Of a stretch of DNA of 64,000 bases, positions 1 through 7,787 are shown in pieces (the first letter of the stretch is position 1; each line of letters starts with the position of its first letter). This DNA comes from Bacteroidales bacterium (GTDB taxonomy: Bacteria; Bacteroidota; Bacteroidia; Bacteroidales; F082). A model generated the notes under the pieces. That model was given only the letters and a program-made list of their open reading frames with translations, ran no database searches and was not told the DNA's origin. Both the position numbers and the translations under genes were made by a program. The stretch lies in contig JAEEQP010000002.1 of assembly GCA_016285355.1 (NCBI GenBank), positions 1 through 64,000 on the forward strand. The letters run 5' to 3'.

Positions 1-240
1 CCTGCCATCGGTCAGCTGAAAAGCCTCTATGCCAACTTGGACAAGGTGGAAGAAAGCCTTTCTGCGGTTGGAGGCTCGCCCTTGTCAAGCACCAAAGATT
101 GGGAATATTGGTCATCGACCGAGTATTCTGTCTGTGATGCGTGGAACATAGATTCATCTGGTATGCTCATCCACAAGGACGAAAGTTATAACGGCAACAA
201 GGACGACAGAAAACTCATTCGTGGAGTGAGAAATTTTTAA
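1..240 (+). CDS. C-terminal fragment of a secreted FISUMP/DUF1566-like protein
   Basis: The reading frame is open from the first base of the window, so only the last 79 residues are present and the true start lies upstream. The segment WEYWSSTEYS followed by a tryptophan and a closing RGVRNF matches the C-terminal pattern of the Fibrobacter-succinogenes-major-paralogous/DUF1566-like domain found in many Bacteroidota surface or secreted proteins. A related domain is present in the protein at 9238-10464. The biochemical function of these domains is not established. A hairpin terminator follows directly. Domain assignment is by motif resemblance only. Confidence 0.6.
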   Translation, partial: PAIGQLKSLYANLDKVEESLSAVGGSPLSSTKDWEYWSSTEYSVCDAWNIDSSGMLIHKDESYNGNKDDRKLIRGVRNF

Positions 241-258
241 GGCCGAGTCAACGAACCA

Positions 259-296
259 AATGCCTCTGCATACGACTTCATGCAGGGGCATTTTGT
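259..296 (+). terminator. Rho-independent terminator after the first partial gene
   Basis: The arms AATGCCTCTGCAT (259-271) and ATGCAGGGGCATT (280-292) pair with one G-T wobble and are followed by a short T-rich run. It lies 19 bases after the stop codon. Confidence 0.7.
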
Positions 297-360
297 ATTT
301 TGATTGGGGTGCAAATTGCGTCGAAAATTTGAGAGTTGGTGGAAAATACTGATTAATTTG

Positions 361-368
361 TACCTTTG
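361..368 (+). promoter_or_regulatory. Bacteroidota -7 box (TACCTTTG) upstream of the lpxD operon
   Basis: TACCTTTG fits the TAnnTTTG consensus and lies 20 bases before the ATG at 389. A TTG at 336-338 is a possible -33 element, although its spacing of 22 bases is slightly long. Confidence 0.55.
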
Positions 369-388
369 CAGCCAAAATTTGAACAACA

Positions 389-907
389 ATGAACACCTGG
401 ATAATCTATTCTCTAATGGGCGCGGGCCTCTTGCTGATGGTCGCCGCCATGATACTTTTGTCACGACTGATTAAGATGAAAGACACTGAACTCCGCAATG
501 GGAGCAAAATGGAACTGAAAGTGCAAGCCCTCAAAATCATTATGCCGCTGAAAGTGCAGGCTTACGAGCGTTTTTTGCTTTATCTTGAACGTGTGCAACT
601 GCCTCAGTTGGTGAAGCGGGTCTATGTGCCAGGCATGGAGAAGGGCACGTTCCATCTCCAACTTTTGCAGAATGTGAGGGAGGAGTTTGAGCACAACCTC
701 GCCCAGCAGCTTTACGTTTCTAATTCCACCTGGAACGCCGTGGTGAACGCTAAGGAAGAACTTGTCAATCAAATCAATACGACTTTTGAGCAGTTGAAAG
801 ACGAGGAGGATGTTTCCATTTTGGCGCAGAGTCTCGTAGCTTTGCCCAACCCTATGGTCGAGCATGCTGTGGCCGTTTTGAAGCACGATTTTGAAAGATT
901 ACTATAA
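389..907 (+). CDS. Conserved Bacteroidota membrane-anchored hypothetical protein
   Basis: This 172-residue protein starts with one hydrophobic helix (about residues 4-26, IIYSLMGAGLLLMVAAMILL) followed by a soluble, probably helical domain rich in Leu, Glu and Gln. This suggests an inner-membrane anchor with a cytoplasmic helical domain. It resembles a small family (I believe DUF7935) that is common upstream of lpxD in Bacteroidota; that name is from memory. The gene starts 20 bases after a -7 box and ends 12 bases before lpxD, so it is very likely cotranscribed with the lipid A genes. A role in envelope biogenesis is only suggested by this position. Confidence 0.75.
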   Translation: MNTWIIYSLMGAGLLLMVAAMILLSRLIKMKDTELRNGSKMELKVQALKIIMPLKVQAYERFLLYLERVQLPQLVKRVYVPGMEKGTFHLQLLQNVREEFEHNLAQQLYVSNSTWNAVVNAKEELVNQINTTFEQLKDEEDVSILAQSLVALPNPMVEHAVAVLKHDFERLL

Positions 908-919
908 ACTATTGAACGA

Positions 920-1969
920 ATGAAATTCACCGCTACCCAAATCGCTGGAATCCTTGAAGGCAAGGTGGAAGGCAACCCCAACGCCGAGGTATGGAATGTG
1001 GCCAAAATCGAGGAAGGTGCCCCTGGCATGATCAGTTTTCTCGCGAATCCGAAATACACACACTATATTTACGAAACCCAGTCGAGCATCGTCATTGTGA
1101 ACGACGATTTTGAAGCTACTGCACCCATTCAGGCTACCTTGATTCGTGTCCCCGATGCATACGCTTGTTTTGCCAAACTGTTGGCTTTCTACGATCAAAT
1201 GACGCAGAACAAACAGGGTGTTTCCTCTTTGGCTTTCGTTTCTTCGACAGCGCAATGCGGTGAGAATCTGTATCTTGGAGAGTTTGCCTTTGTGGGAGAA
1301 AACGCCAAAATCGGCAATAATGTGAAACTGTATCCTCAGGTGTATGTGGGCGACGGATGCATCATTGGTGACAATACTGTGCTATATCCGGGCGTGAAAT
1401 TGTACCGCAATACGGTCGTCGGGAAGAACTGTATCCTCCACGCAGGTGCAGTGCTTGGTGCCGATGGTTTTGGCTTCGCTCCGCAGCCTGATGGACATTA
1501 CGAGAAGATTCCGCAGGTGGGCAACGTGGTCATCGAGGACAACGTGGAAATCGGAGCCAACACGACCATCGACCGCTCCACAATGGGCTCAACATACGTT
1601 CGCAAGGGCGTGAAACTCGACAATTTGGTGCATTTGGCGCATAATGTGGAAGTGGGTGAAAATTCGGCTTTGGCTGCCCAAGTGGGCGTGAGCGGTTCCA
1701 CACATCTCGGAAAGAATTGCGTCGTGGGCGGACAGTCGGGCTTTGTCGGGCATATCAACATTGCCGACGGCTCAAAATTCGGCGGACAGAGTGGAATCAT
1801 GGGTAGCATAAAGCAAGAGAATCAGGAGTTTATGGGCACACCGATTCAACCTTTGCGACAATATTTAGTTTCCAACGCCCGTTTCCGTCACATCGACGAG
1901 ATGGCCCGCAAATTGGATGCACTTGAAAAAGAATTGGCCAAATTGAAGGACGAAAAAGAGGGAAAATAG
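920..1969 (+). CDS. lpxD: UDP-3-O-(3-hydroxyacyl)glucosamine N-acyltransferase LpxD
   Basis: LpxD transfers the N-linked 3-hydroxyacyl chain from acyl-ACP to UDP-3-O-acylglucosamine, the third step of lipid A synthesis, in the cytoplasm. The 349-residue length is normal. An N-terminal uridine-binding domain (about 1-100) precedes a left-handed beta-helix of hexapeptide repeats (about 105-310). The segment ADGFGF (181-186) and the histidines in NLVHLAHN (H238, H241) correspond to the conserved active-site region. The C-terminus is a charged helix. It sits 12 bases after the preceding membrane protein. lpxC follows after a gap that holds its own promoter. It ends in TAG, which shows that TAG is an ordinary stop in this genome. 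Confidence 0.96.
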   Translation: MKFTATQIAGILEGKVEGNPNAEVWNVAKIEEGAPGMISFLANPKYTHYIYETQSSIVIVNDDFEATAPIQATLIRVPDAYACFAKLLAFYDQMTQNKQGVSSLAFVSSTAQCGENLYLGEFAFVGENAKIGNNVKLYPQVYVGDGCIIGDNTVLYPGVKLYRNTVVGKNCILHAGAVLGADGFGFAPQPDGHYEKIPQVGNVVIEDNVEIGANTTIDRSTMGSTYVRKGVKLDNLVHLAHNVEVGENSALAAQVGVSGSTHLGKNCVVGGQSGFVGHINIADGSKFGGQSGIMGSIKQENQEFMGTPIQPLRQYLVSNARFRHIDEMARKLDALEKELAKLKDEKEGK

Positions 1970-1988
1970 ACCTCGTTAGCGGATTTTT

Positions 1989-2019
1989 TTTGCAGGTGAT
2001 AGAATATTTCCTATCTTTG
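1989..2019 (+). promoter_or_regulatory. Bacteroidota promoter for lpxC-lpxA
   Basis: TTTG at 1989-1992 and TATCTTTG at 2012-2019 are separated by 19 bases, a near-ideal Bacteroidota -33/-7 pair. It allows lpxC and lpxA to be transcribed independently of lpxD. Confidence 0.75.
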
Positions 2020-2059
2020 CGCGTTTTTTGTGGAGAAGCATCCACAATAATTGATTTTT

Positions 2060-2971
2060 ATGGAGAAACAATGTACGCTCAAAAATAGAGTCAGTGTCAA
2101 AGGAGCAGGGCTCCACACGCGTCAGTGCGGCACCCTCACTTTCAACCCGGCTCCCATAAATTCCGGAATCCGTTTTCGTAGAATTGATTTAGAGAACCAA
2201 CCTATCATTGAAGCCGATGTCGATAATGTCATTGATACCGCCCGTGGTACTACCCTCGGTAAAGGTGGCGTGAAGATTTATACTGTTGAACATGTTTTGG
2301 CTTCGTTGCGTGGTATGGGCATAGATAATGTGCTGATTGACATTGATGTAGAAGAAACACCCATCATGGACGGCAGCGGCAAGTTTTTTGTCGAAGCCAT
2401 TCATCAGGCGGGTATAGTCGAACAGAATGCACCTCGCAATTATCTCGTTATCGAAGAGCCGATTTCCTATAAAAACGAGGTTTTGGGCATTGAACTGAAG
2501 ATAGAACCAGCCGATTCATTCCAAATCGACGTGAAGGTGAAATACAACACCAGAGTGCTTGACGAGCAACATGCTTCGCTGCATGACTTGAAAGACTTCG
2601 AAAACGAGATTGCTCCTTGCCGTACGTTTGTTTTCCTGCATGAGTTGGAGACCCTCATTAGCCGTAACCTCATCAAGGGCGGCGACTTGACCAACGCCAT
2701 CGTGTTCGTCAACCGCAACGTTTCTTCCGAGGAACTTGACCACATCGCCGCTTTCTTCAAGAAGCCTAAAGTTGCTGTCAAGGAACGCGGTATTTTGAAC
2801 AATGTGGAGCTGTATTTCGAAAACGAACCTGCTCGTCACAAGTTGTTGGATGTCATCGGTGACCTCACTTTGGTTGGGCGTCCCATCAAGGGTAAGGTGA
2901 CCGCCATCAAACCGGGTCACTTCTCCAACACGGCTTTTGCAAGAAAAATCAAGCACACCTTATTATATTAA
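2060..2971 (+). CDS. lpxC: UDP-3-O-acyl-N-acetylglucosamine deacetylase LpxC (stand-alone)
   Basis: LpxC is the zinc-dependent deacetylase that commits UDP-acyl-GlcNAc to lipid A synthesis. I chose the ATG at 2060 (303 residues, MEKQCTLKNRVSVKG) over the TTG at 2051. Zinc-site motifs are visible: VEHVLASLRG (H78), and HKLLDVIGD near the C-terminus with its His and Asp. KGGDLTNAIVF is the usual active-site segment. In Bacteroides and Porphyromonas, lpxC is normally fused to fabZ as a protein of about 460 residues. Here the frame ends at the natural end of the LpxC domain and lpxA starts 2 bases later, so no FabZ domain is present. Confidence 0.96.
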   Translation: MEKQCTLKNRVSVKGAGLHTRQCGTLTFNPAPINSGIRFRRIDLENQPIIEADVDNVIDTARGTTLGKGGVKIYTVEHVLASLRGMGIDNVLIDIDVEETPIMDGSGKFFVEAIHQAGIVEQNAPRNYLVIEEPISYKNEVLGIELKIEPADSFQIDVKVKYNTRVLDEQHASLHDLKDFENEIAPCRTFVFLHELETLISRNLIKGGDLTNAIVFVNRNVSSEELDHIAAFFKKPKVAVKERGILNNVELYFENEPARHKLLDVIGDLTLVGRPIKGKVTAIKPGHFSNTAFARKIKHTLLY

Positions 2972-2973
2972 GC

Positions 2974-3765
2974 ATGAATCAGCCTTTAGCCTACATCCAT
3001 CCCAATGCCCGCATCGCGGAAGACGTGAAGATTGAGGCGTTCGCATGGATTGGCGAAGACGTTGAAATCGGTTCCGGCACTTGGATTGGCCCTAATGCCA
3101 CCATCATGGACGGTGCCCGCATCGGAAAGAACTGCAAAATCTTTCCTGGTGCGGTCATTTCAGCCGTTCCGCAAGACTTGAAATACAATGGCGAGACTAC
3201 CTATTGCTATATCGGCGACGGTACCATAGTGCGCGAGTCGGCGACGGTCAATAAAGGCACAGCAGCTTCGGGCAAGACCGTAGTAGGCAAGGACTGTCTG
3301 TTGATGGCTTTCACCCATGTGGCGCACGATTGCTACCTTGGCGACCATGTCATCATGGCCAACGCGGCTACTTTGGCAGGTCATATCACAGTCGATGATT
3401 GGGCTATCTTTGGCGGTCTGGCTGCGGTGAGCCAGTTCTGCCGCGTTGGTGCGCATGTGATGATTTGCGGCGGTGCTATGGTGAACAAGGACATTCCACC
3501 GTTTGTGAAGACAGGTACTGGTCATCCGGTGTGTTACGCGGGCGTCAATTCCATCGGTCTGATGCGTCGTGGCTTCTCGCGTGAACGCATCAACGCTATT
3601 CAAGATGTTTATCGCGTGATTTACAGCGTTGGAATGAACGTGACTCAGTCGGTGCAATACATTCGTGAACATTTGCCCGAGTCGGAAGACCGCGAGTTTA
3701 TCCTCAATTTCGTGGAAAGTTCCAAGGTTGGTATCATGAAGAATGCCGTCGGGAACGAAGACTAA
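2974..3765 (+). CDS. lpxA: UDP-N-acetylglucosamine O-acyltransferase LpxA
   Basis: LpxA catalyses the first lipid A step, moving a 3-hydroxyacyl group from ACP to the 3-OH of UDP-GlcNAc. The 263-residue protein is a left-handed beta-helix built from hexapeptide repeats (about residues 8-190) with a helical C-terminal domain. MAFTHVAHDC (H115, H118) carries the catalytic histidine. The conserved segment PQDLKY is at 66-71. It starts 2 bases after the lpxC stop codon, which implies translational coupling. Its stop codon overlaps that of the convergent glycosyltransferase by 4 bases, so no terminator fits between them. Confidence 0.96.
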   Translation: MNQPLAYIHPNARIAEDVKIEAFAWIGEDVEIGSGTWIGPNATIMDGARIGKNCKIFPGAVISAVPQDLKYNGETTYCYIGDGTIVRESATVNKGTAASGKTVVGKDCLLMAFTHVAHDCYLGDHVIMANAATLAGHITVDDWAIFGGLAAVSQFCRVGAHVMICGGAMVNKDIPPFVKTGTGHPVCYAGVNSIGLMRRGFSRERINAIQDVYRVIYSVGMNVTQSVQYIREHLPESEDREFILNFVESSKVGIMKNAVGNED

Positions 3766-4928
3766 TTCACCACTTCTTTATACGCCTCAAAAATCTGCCT
3801 CCCGATGATGTGATTGGAGAAGGTACTGACCGCATATTGCCGAATGGCTTCGCGATTGTATTCTGAACTGTGGTCAAGCATCTGGTTCAGGCCTTGCAAT
3901 AAAGCGTTTTCGTCGCCTTGTGGAATGAGAATGCCGCGTTCGGGCGAGACAATTTCAGCAATGCCACCCACGGCGGTGCTTAGTACTGGCACACCAGAGG
4001 CAAAAGCCTCAACGATAACACAGGGCAGGTTCTCGAAGTTGGAAAACAGCACAAAGAAATCAGCTTCTTGATAGGCTTGGGCAACCTCAGCAGAAGTCTT
4101 TTTGCCATGGAAAAAGACACAATCCGAAAGGACGTGTTCCTTCACAAAAGATTTGAACTCAGGAACTTCATAGTCGTGGATGATATGCAGTTCAAAGTCG
4201 TCACGCTGCAGGCGAAGTCGTTCGATGGTGTGCAACATGCCGCTAAAGTTCTTAGCCTCGTCACGCAAGGTTGAAATGTGAAGAATCCGTTTCTTGCTGC
4301 CGTGCATGTCATTCCCGCGTGGATTTGTGCGTAGGCTGGAATCTATGCACGGCTTGAACATATCCGTATTCACCAGATTATAAATCACCTTAAAGCGATT
4401 TTTCACGCCATGTCCCTCCATACACCGCTGCAAATCCAAACTGACAGGCATGATAAGCTCAGCGTTATTGGCAATCTTGACAATCTTCTTCTTCAATCCG
4501 CCAACCAACACCTCCTTGTTTTGAGGTTGATAAATCGTCCAATGCTCAGTGAGAACGTATTTGTAACCAAAGAGTCTTTTCCATAGCAAAGCCACTTGAC
4601 CTAATGGATAAGTGACATGCAAATGAATCAAATCTGGCTCGAAGAAATGCTTCTTGATGTATTTCAGGCCATATTGGTACATTTGCAGCATCTTCAATTT
4701 ACGAATAGCATTGATTTTCGGCGGATGGATGTAAATCTGCACATGAGTGTGGTGCGCGCCCTTTATCTCCTTGACTTCGAAGGATTTCGTCATGTTCTTG
4801 CCATCACAAACGGAGAGGATGACGGAATGACACTCTTCGGGCAGCGCGTCAATCATGCGGACGCAGAAGTTGCCCAAAGTAGGGTCGTCAGGGGTGGGGA
4901 ACCAGCTCAGCAGATGCAGGATGTTCAT
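3762..4928 (-). CDS. Glycosyltransferase family 4 protein
   Basis: This 388-residue GT-B-fold glycosyltransferase probably transfers a sugar from a nucleotide-sugar donor onto a lipid-linked surface glycan. The N-terminal half begins MNILHLLSWFPTPDDPTLG, a common acceptor-domain start. The C-terminal donor-binding half holds the GT4 signature around FSNFENLPCVIVEAFASG, with the E-x7-E pattern, followed by PVLSTAVGG. It is the last gene of a minus-strand group with a methyltransferase and a Wzx-type flippase, typical of an O-antigen or capsule locus. Donor and acceptor cannot be named from sequence. Confidence 0.88.
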   Translation of the reverse strand: MNILHLLSWFPTPDDPTLGNFCVRMIDALPEECHSVILSVCDGKNMTKSFEVKEIKGAHHTHVQIYIHPPKINAIRKLKMLQMYQYGLKYIKKHFFEPDLIHLHVTYPLGQVALLWKRLFGYKYVLTEHWTIYQPQNKEVLVGGLKKKIVKIANNAELIMPVSLDLQRCMEGHGVKNRFKVIYNLVNTDMFKPCIDSSLRTNPRGNDMHGSKKRILHISTLRDEAKNFSGMLHTIERLRLQRDDFELHIIHDYEVPEFKSFVKEHVLSDCVFFHGKKTSAEVAQAYQEADFFVLFSNFENLPCVIVEAFASGVPVLSTAVGGIAEIVSPERGILIPQGDENALLQGLNQMLDHSSEYNREAIRQYAVSTFSNHIIGRQIFEAYKEVVN

Positions 4929-4943
4929 GTCGTCATTATTCGT

Positions 4944-4967
4944 AGGGCAGACCCATGTGTCTGCCCT
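4944..4967. repeat. Palindromic repeat AGGGCAGAC/GTCTGCCCT between operon genes
   Basis: Perfect 9-base arms (4944-4952 and 4959-4967) around a 6-base loop lie in the 44-base gap between the methyltransferase and glycosyltransferase genes. There is no good T-run, so it looks more like a dispersed palindromic repeat or an RNA processing/stability hairpin than a terminator. Confidence 0.6.
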
Positions 4968-4972
4968 TTCAA

Positions 4973-5782
4973 TTATTCAATTCTATGCGTTTTGATTTCG
5001 ATTTCAAAGTATTTATGTGGTATTTCGTAAGGCACAAGTTTGTGTGTGAGGAAGTCTTCAGGTAGATATACGGCGCACAAAGTATTGGAAACATGGTAAA
5101 TATGTCTGCGTTTCTCGGCAGGTGCACCGTCCAAGATGGCCCCCATCACATCCCAGCGGATGGTCTCGGGGTCGAGGCCGTAGTCATGCCAGACAATGAT
5201 GCTGCGCTCGCCTTTCAGCAACTTGAACGCAGTTTCGGTGTCTTTCTTCACGCTTTCATAATGGTGGTCGCCGTCAACGAAAACCATGTCATATTTGCCA
5301 AAGTGCGGGCCGAAGTCGAATGTTTGTGAATCGCCATAGAGCTGCTCCACATTAGTCAAGTCCTTGCTGAAAAAGCTATGCAGGTCGGCATAGAGTTGGT
5401 TGCCAGTCAGCTTGACAATATCTTCTTTAGGCAGGTTAAAAGTGACGCAATGTTCTGCCACATCAGCCAAATTCGCCACACTCTCGCCGCGCCAGGTGCC
5501 GATTTCAAAGTAGTCCTTCACCGCATAGCGTTTGGCCAAAGCCCGCAACAAAGCAATGTCGATTGGCATGGTGGCACCTGAAAGATAGGCGTATGGTTTG
5601 GCAATCTCTTGGAAATCATGGAACAATTCATTGATTTCGATGACGGACAGACCGTCTTTGAGACCGTATTTCCGAATCACATCCTCTTTGTTGCTATCTT
5701 CGTCTTGCAGGACGAGGTTGAGCAGGTAAGGGTGCCTGATAATGCGCCCGATGGCTTTGGTAAATTTATGGAGTTTATTCAT
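4973..5782 (-). CDS. Class I SAM-dependent methyltransferase (Methyltransf_24-like)
   Basis: The 269-residue protein has the SAM-binding motif EIGTWRGESVANLA and the acidic motif DMVFVDGDHHYESVKKD. These are typical of the Methyltransf_24/TylF-like families that methylate sugars or small molecules. Its place between a flippase and a GT4 glycosyltransferase suggests it modifies a surface-glycan residue, possibly as a capping methylation; that is inference. Its start (ATGAATAA) overlaps the flippase stop by 8 bases, indicating translational coupling. Confidence 0.75.
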   Translation of the reverse strand: MNKLHKFTKAIGRIIRHPYLLNLVLQDEDSNKEDVIRKYGLKDGLSVIEINELFHDFQEIAKPYAYLSGATMPIDIALLRALAKRYAVKDYFEIGTWRGESVANLADVAEHCVTFNLPKEDIVKLTGNQLYADLHSFFSKDLTNVEQLYGDSQTFDFGPHFGKYDMVFVDGDHHYESVKKDTETAFKLLKGERSIIVWHDYGLDPETIRWDVMGAILDGAPAEKRRHIYHVSNTLCAVYLPEDFLTHKLVPYEIPHKYFEIEIKTHRIE

Positions 5783-7070
5783 TTTCAGTAGGTTGTTTCA
5801 AGAATTGTTGTTTCATTTCAGCGATGTAGTTCTGTATCTCGCTTTTGGTCAGGATGAAGTCGCGACCTTTGAAATGCGACTCTTTGAGGAAGAAGACGAA
5901 CAAGAAAATCGCGTTCATCGTATAAGAAACCGCCGAAGTGATGGCCGCTCCTGTCACGCCATAGCGCGGTATCAGCGTAAAGCCGCAGACAAAAGTGGCG
6001 ACTAATCCGCAGAGGGCCGCGAAAGTGTTCATCTGATAACGCCCGATACCCGAATAATAGTGTCCGAGGATAAGAAAAACGCAATACAACAGGATACCTG
6101 GCGCGAGAATGTGGATGAGGTGGGCCATTGCGCCGAAGTCCTTGCCAAAGACGAAAATATAAAACTCGGAGGGCAACAGGCACAGCACCAGTACGGCCAA
6201 AGCCGAAATGAGGAAACAAATTTTGCTCAAATCGAGGGTGAGTTTTTGCGCATAGGCGCGGTCGTCGGCGTTGGCGATTCGGGCATATTGCACCAAAGCG
6301 ATACTGTTGCTGATAATCCAGATGGCCTCGGCGAGCGAGACAGCGTTGGAAAACACGCCCACACTGCCCACATCGATGAAACGTTTTAGGAGGTAATAAC
6401 TCAGGCGCAGGTTGAAGAACTGCACAAAATGGCCAGTCTGGTTAAGGAAACCGTATTTGAAGAGGTCTTTCAGCACAGGACCATATTCGCGGTCTTTGTC
6501 GTGGCGCAGGTTGGTGTATTCATCACGCAACATCCACACGCCCAACAAGAACGTGCCGCCGTAAGCGGCGTAGAGTGCGATGACATAACCATAGATGTCG
6601 GTCTTTTTTAGACAGAGGTAATAGACGACCAAGGTCAGTACCATCAGTACAGGCTGGAGCAGGGTGTTGTAGTTGGCTTTCTTGATTTCCTCCTTGCCGA
6701 CCAAGAAGCGGAAATTGATGTTGCTGAGTGAGGAGATAAAAGATAGAATAGCCACATGCAAGACCAACTCAGGTTCCAAGTCGGGATAGAACAGCCAGAT
6801 GGCGAAGCCCATTATCACAGCAACGAGGGCCGCCCAAACCGTTGAAGCCACCAGAATCTTCTTGAACGAATGGCGTGGGGCGAGATAGATGATGCTGGCA
6901 CCGCAGACGATGTCGGAGAAGATGAGGATGAATGAGATGGTGGCCACTAATAAGGCTTGCGTACCCTTACCCGTGTCGCCCAAAGTTTGGGAGATGATAA
7001 TGGCGATGAGGAAGTTGAGCGCGGCGGCCAACATCTTCGTTCCAAAGGTATTTAGGATTTTTTTGAACAC
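5775..7070 (-). CDS. Polysaccharide biosynthesis flippase (Wzx/MATE-like)
   Basis: A 431-residue, strongly hydrophobic protein with about 12-14 membrane segments and the N-terminal pattern KMLAAALNFLIAIIISQTLG, typical of Wzx-type members of the MOP exporter superfamily. Such proteins flip lipid-linked oligosaccharide repeat units across the inner membrane. It lies just upstream of, and overlaps, the methyltransferase gene, with a GT4 enzyme next. The glycan is unknown. The gap of 46 bases to the upstream ATPase/TOPRIM pair shows no terminator, so read-through from that pair is possible. Confidence 0.88.
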   Translation of the reverse strand: MFKKILNTFGTKMLAAALNFLIAIIISQTLGDTGKGTQALLVATISFILIFSDIVCGASIIYLAPRHSFKKILVASTVWAALVAVIMGFAIWLFYPDLEPELVLHVAILSFISSLSNINFRFLVGKEEIKKANYNTLLQPVLMVLTLVVYYLCLKKTDIYGYVIALYAAYGGTFLLGVWMLRDEYTNLRHDKDREYGPVLKDLFKYGFLNQTGHFVQFFNLRLSYYLLKRFIDVGSVGVFSNAVSLAEAIWIISNSIALVQYARIANADDRAYAQKLTLDLSKICFLISALAVLVLCLLPSEFYIFVFGKDFGAMAHLIHILAPGILLYCVFLILGHYYSGIGRYQMNTFAALCGLVATFVCGFTLIPRYGVTGAAITSAVSYTMNAIFLFVFFLKESHFKGRDFILTKSEIQNYIAEMKQQFLKQPTENE

Positions 7071-7116
7071 GGGGTTGAACTGATTATGAATTGCAAAAAG
7101 ATGTCATAGTCGTCAT

Positions 7117-7782
7117 TTACGAGAACGCATTAAGATGGATAGATATTGCATTCATTTGCTCAACAAACTTCTGAAAACCAAAATTGTATTGAGCACACTC
7201 TACTATATCTTTTGGCTTTCTCTTTTGGTTTAAGATAAACTTGTATAGCTGTTGTGCTTGATTGCAATTTTTGTTTTCCTTGTCTATTCCACCCCTTGTA
7301 CGGATATGTTTGTTGAGGATATTCAAGCATCTATTGGTATTCTTGCATTCATTTTCAACTGACGACACAAACGGAATCAGCCAACATTCAATTTCTTGAA
7401 TACAAATGGCAAAAATCAACTTATCCTTCGGAAAGTCTGGATGAACACTTTCGGCCAACTTGACCTTTACTGCATTCCAAAACGTTTGAATATCATTGTA
7501 TTTGTTATCTATTCCATATTGTGCGCTGACATCCGTATCTATCTGAATTATCACATACTCGCATCCTTCCTTGACAGCTTCAACAATCAAATTGTCATTG
7601 CCTTCGATATAGTCAAAAACACCTTGCCAAGTCCCATAACCGACTTGCTTGTTTTGTGCCGAAACCTTCGGTTTCAAAGGAATCGTATAAACATCCTTGT
7701 CTTTCAGATACCGTTCAACAATATGCTTGAGGATGAAGAAATCCGAAACACCTTCACTGACAACGCCAATCTTTGTACTCAT
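7117..7782 (-). CDS. TOPRIM-like (DUF4276-like) partner of the AAA ATPase
   Basis: This 221-residue protein has the hallmarks of a TOPRIM fold: an N-terminal VSEGVSD (E10, D14) after a beta strand and IIQIDTDVS (D82 and D84), the DxD motif. The later segment CIQEIECWLIP resembles the conserved glutamate region of DUF4276 proteins. It begins 5 bases after the stop codon of the OLD-like ATPase gene, so the two are one operon. In related systems (OLD, Gabija, PARIS) the ATPase senses infection and the TOPRIM part acts as nuclease or effector; here that role is inferred. Family membership is recognised by motif, not by search. Base composition is more AT-rich than in neighbouring housekeeping genes. 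Confidence 0.65.
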   Translation of the reverse strand: MSTKIGVVSEGVSDFFILKHIVERYLKDKDVYTIPLKPKVSAQNKQVGYGTWQGVFDYIEGNDNLIVEAVKEGCEYVIIQIDTDVSAQYGIDNKYNDIQTFWNAVKVKLAESVHPDFPKDKLIFAICIQEIECWLIPFVSSVENECKNTNRCLNILNKHIRTRGGIDKENKNCNQAQQLYKFILNQKRKPKDIVECAQYNFGFQKFVEQMNAISIHLNAFS

Positions 7783-7787
7783 AACAA

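Noticed and set aside
461..886. Minus-strand 141-residue frame opposite the gene at 389-907
   Set aside because: It is a shadow of the plus-strand gene, which has a promoter, a membrane helix and operon context.
2051..2059. TTG start giving a three-residue longer LpxC
   Set aside because: The ATG at 2060 begins at the usual LpxC N-terminus; the TTG adds MIF only.
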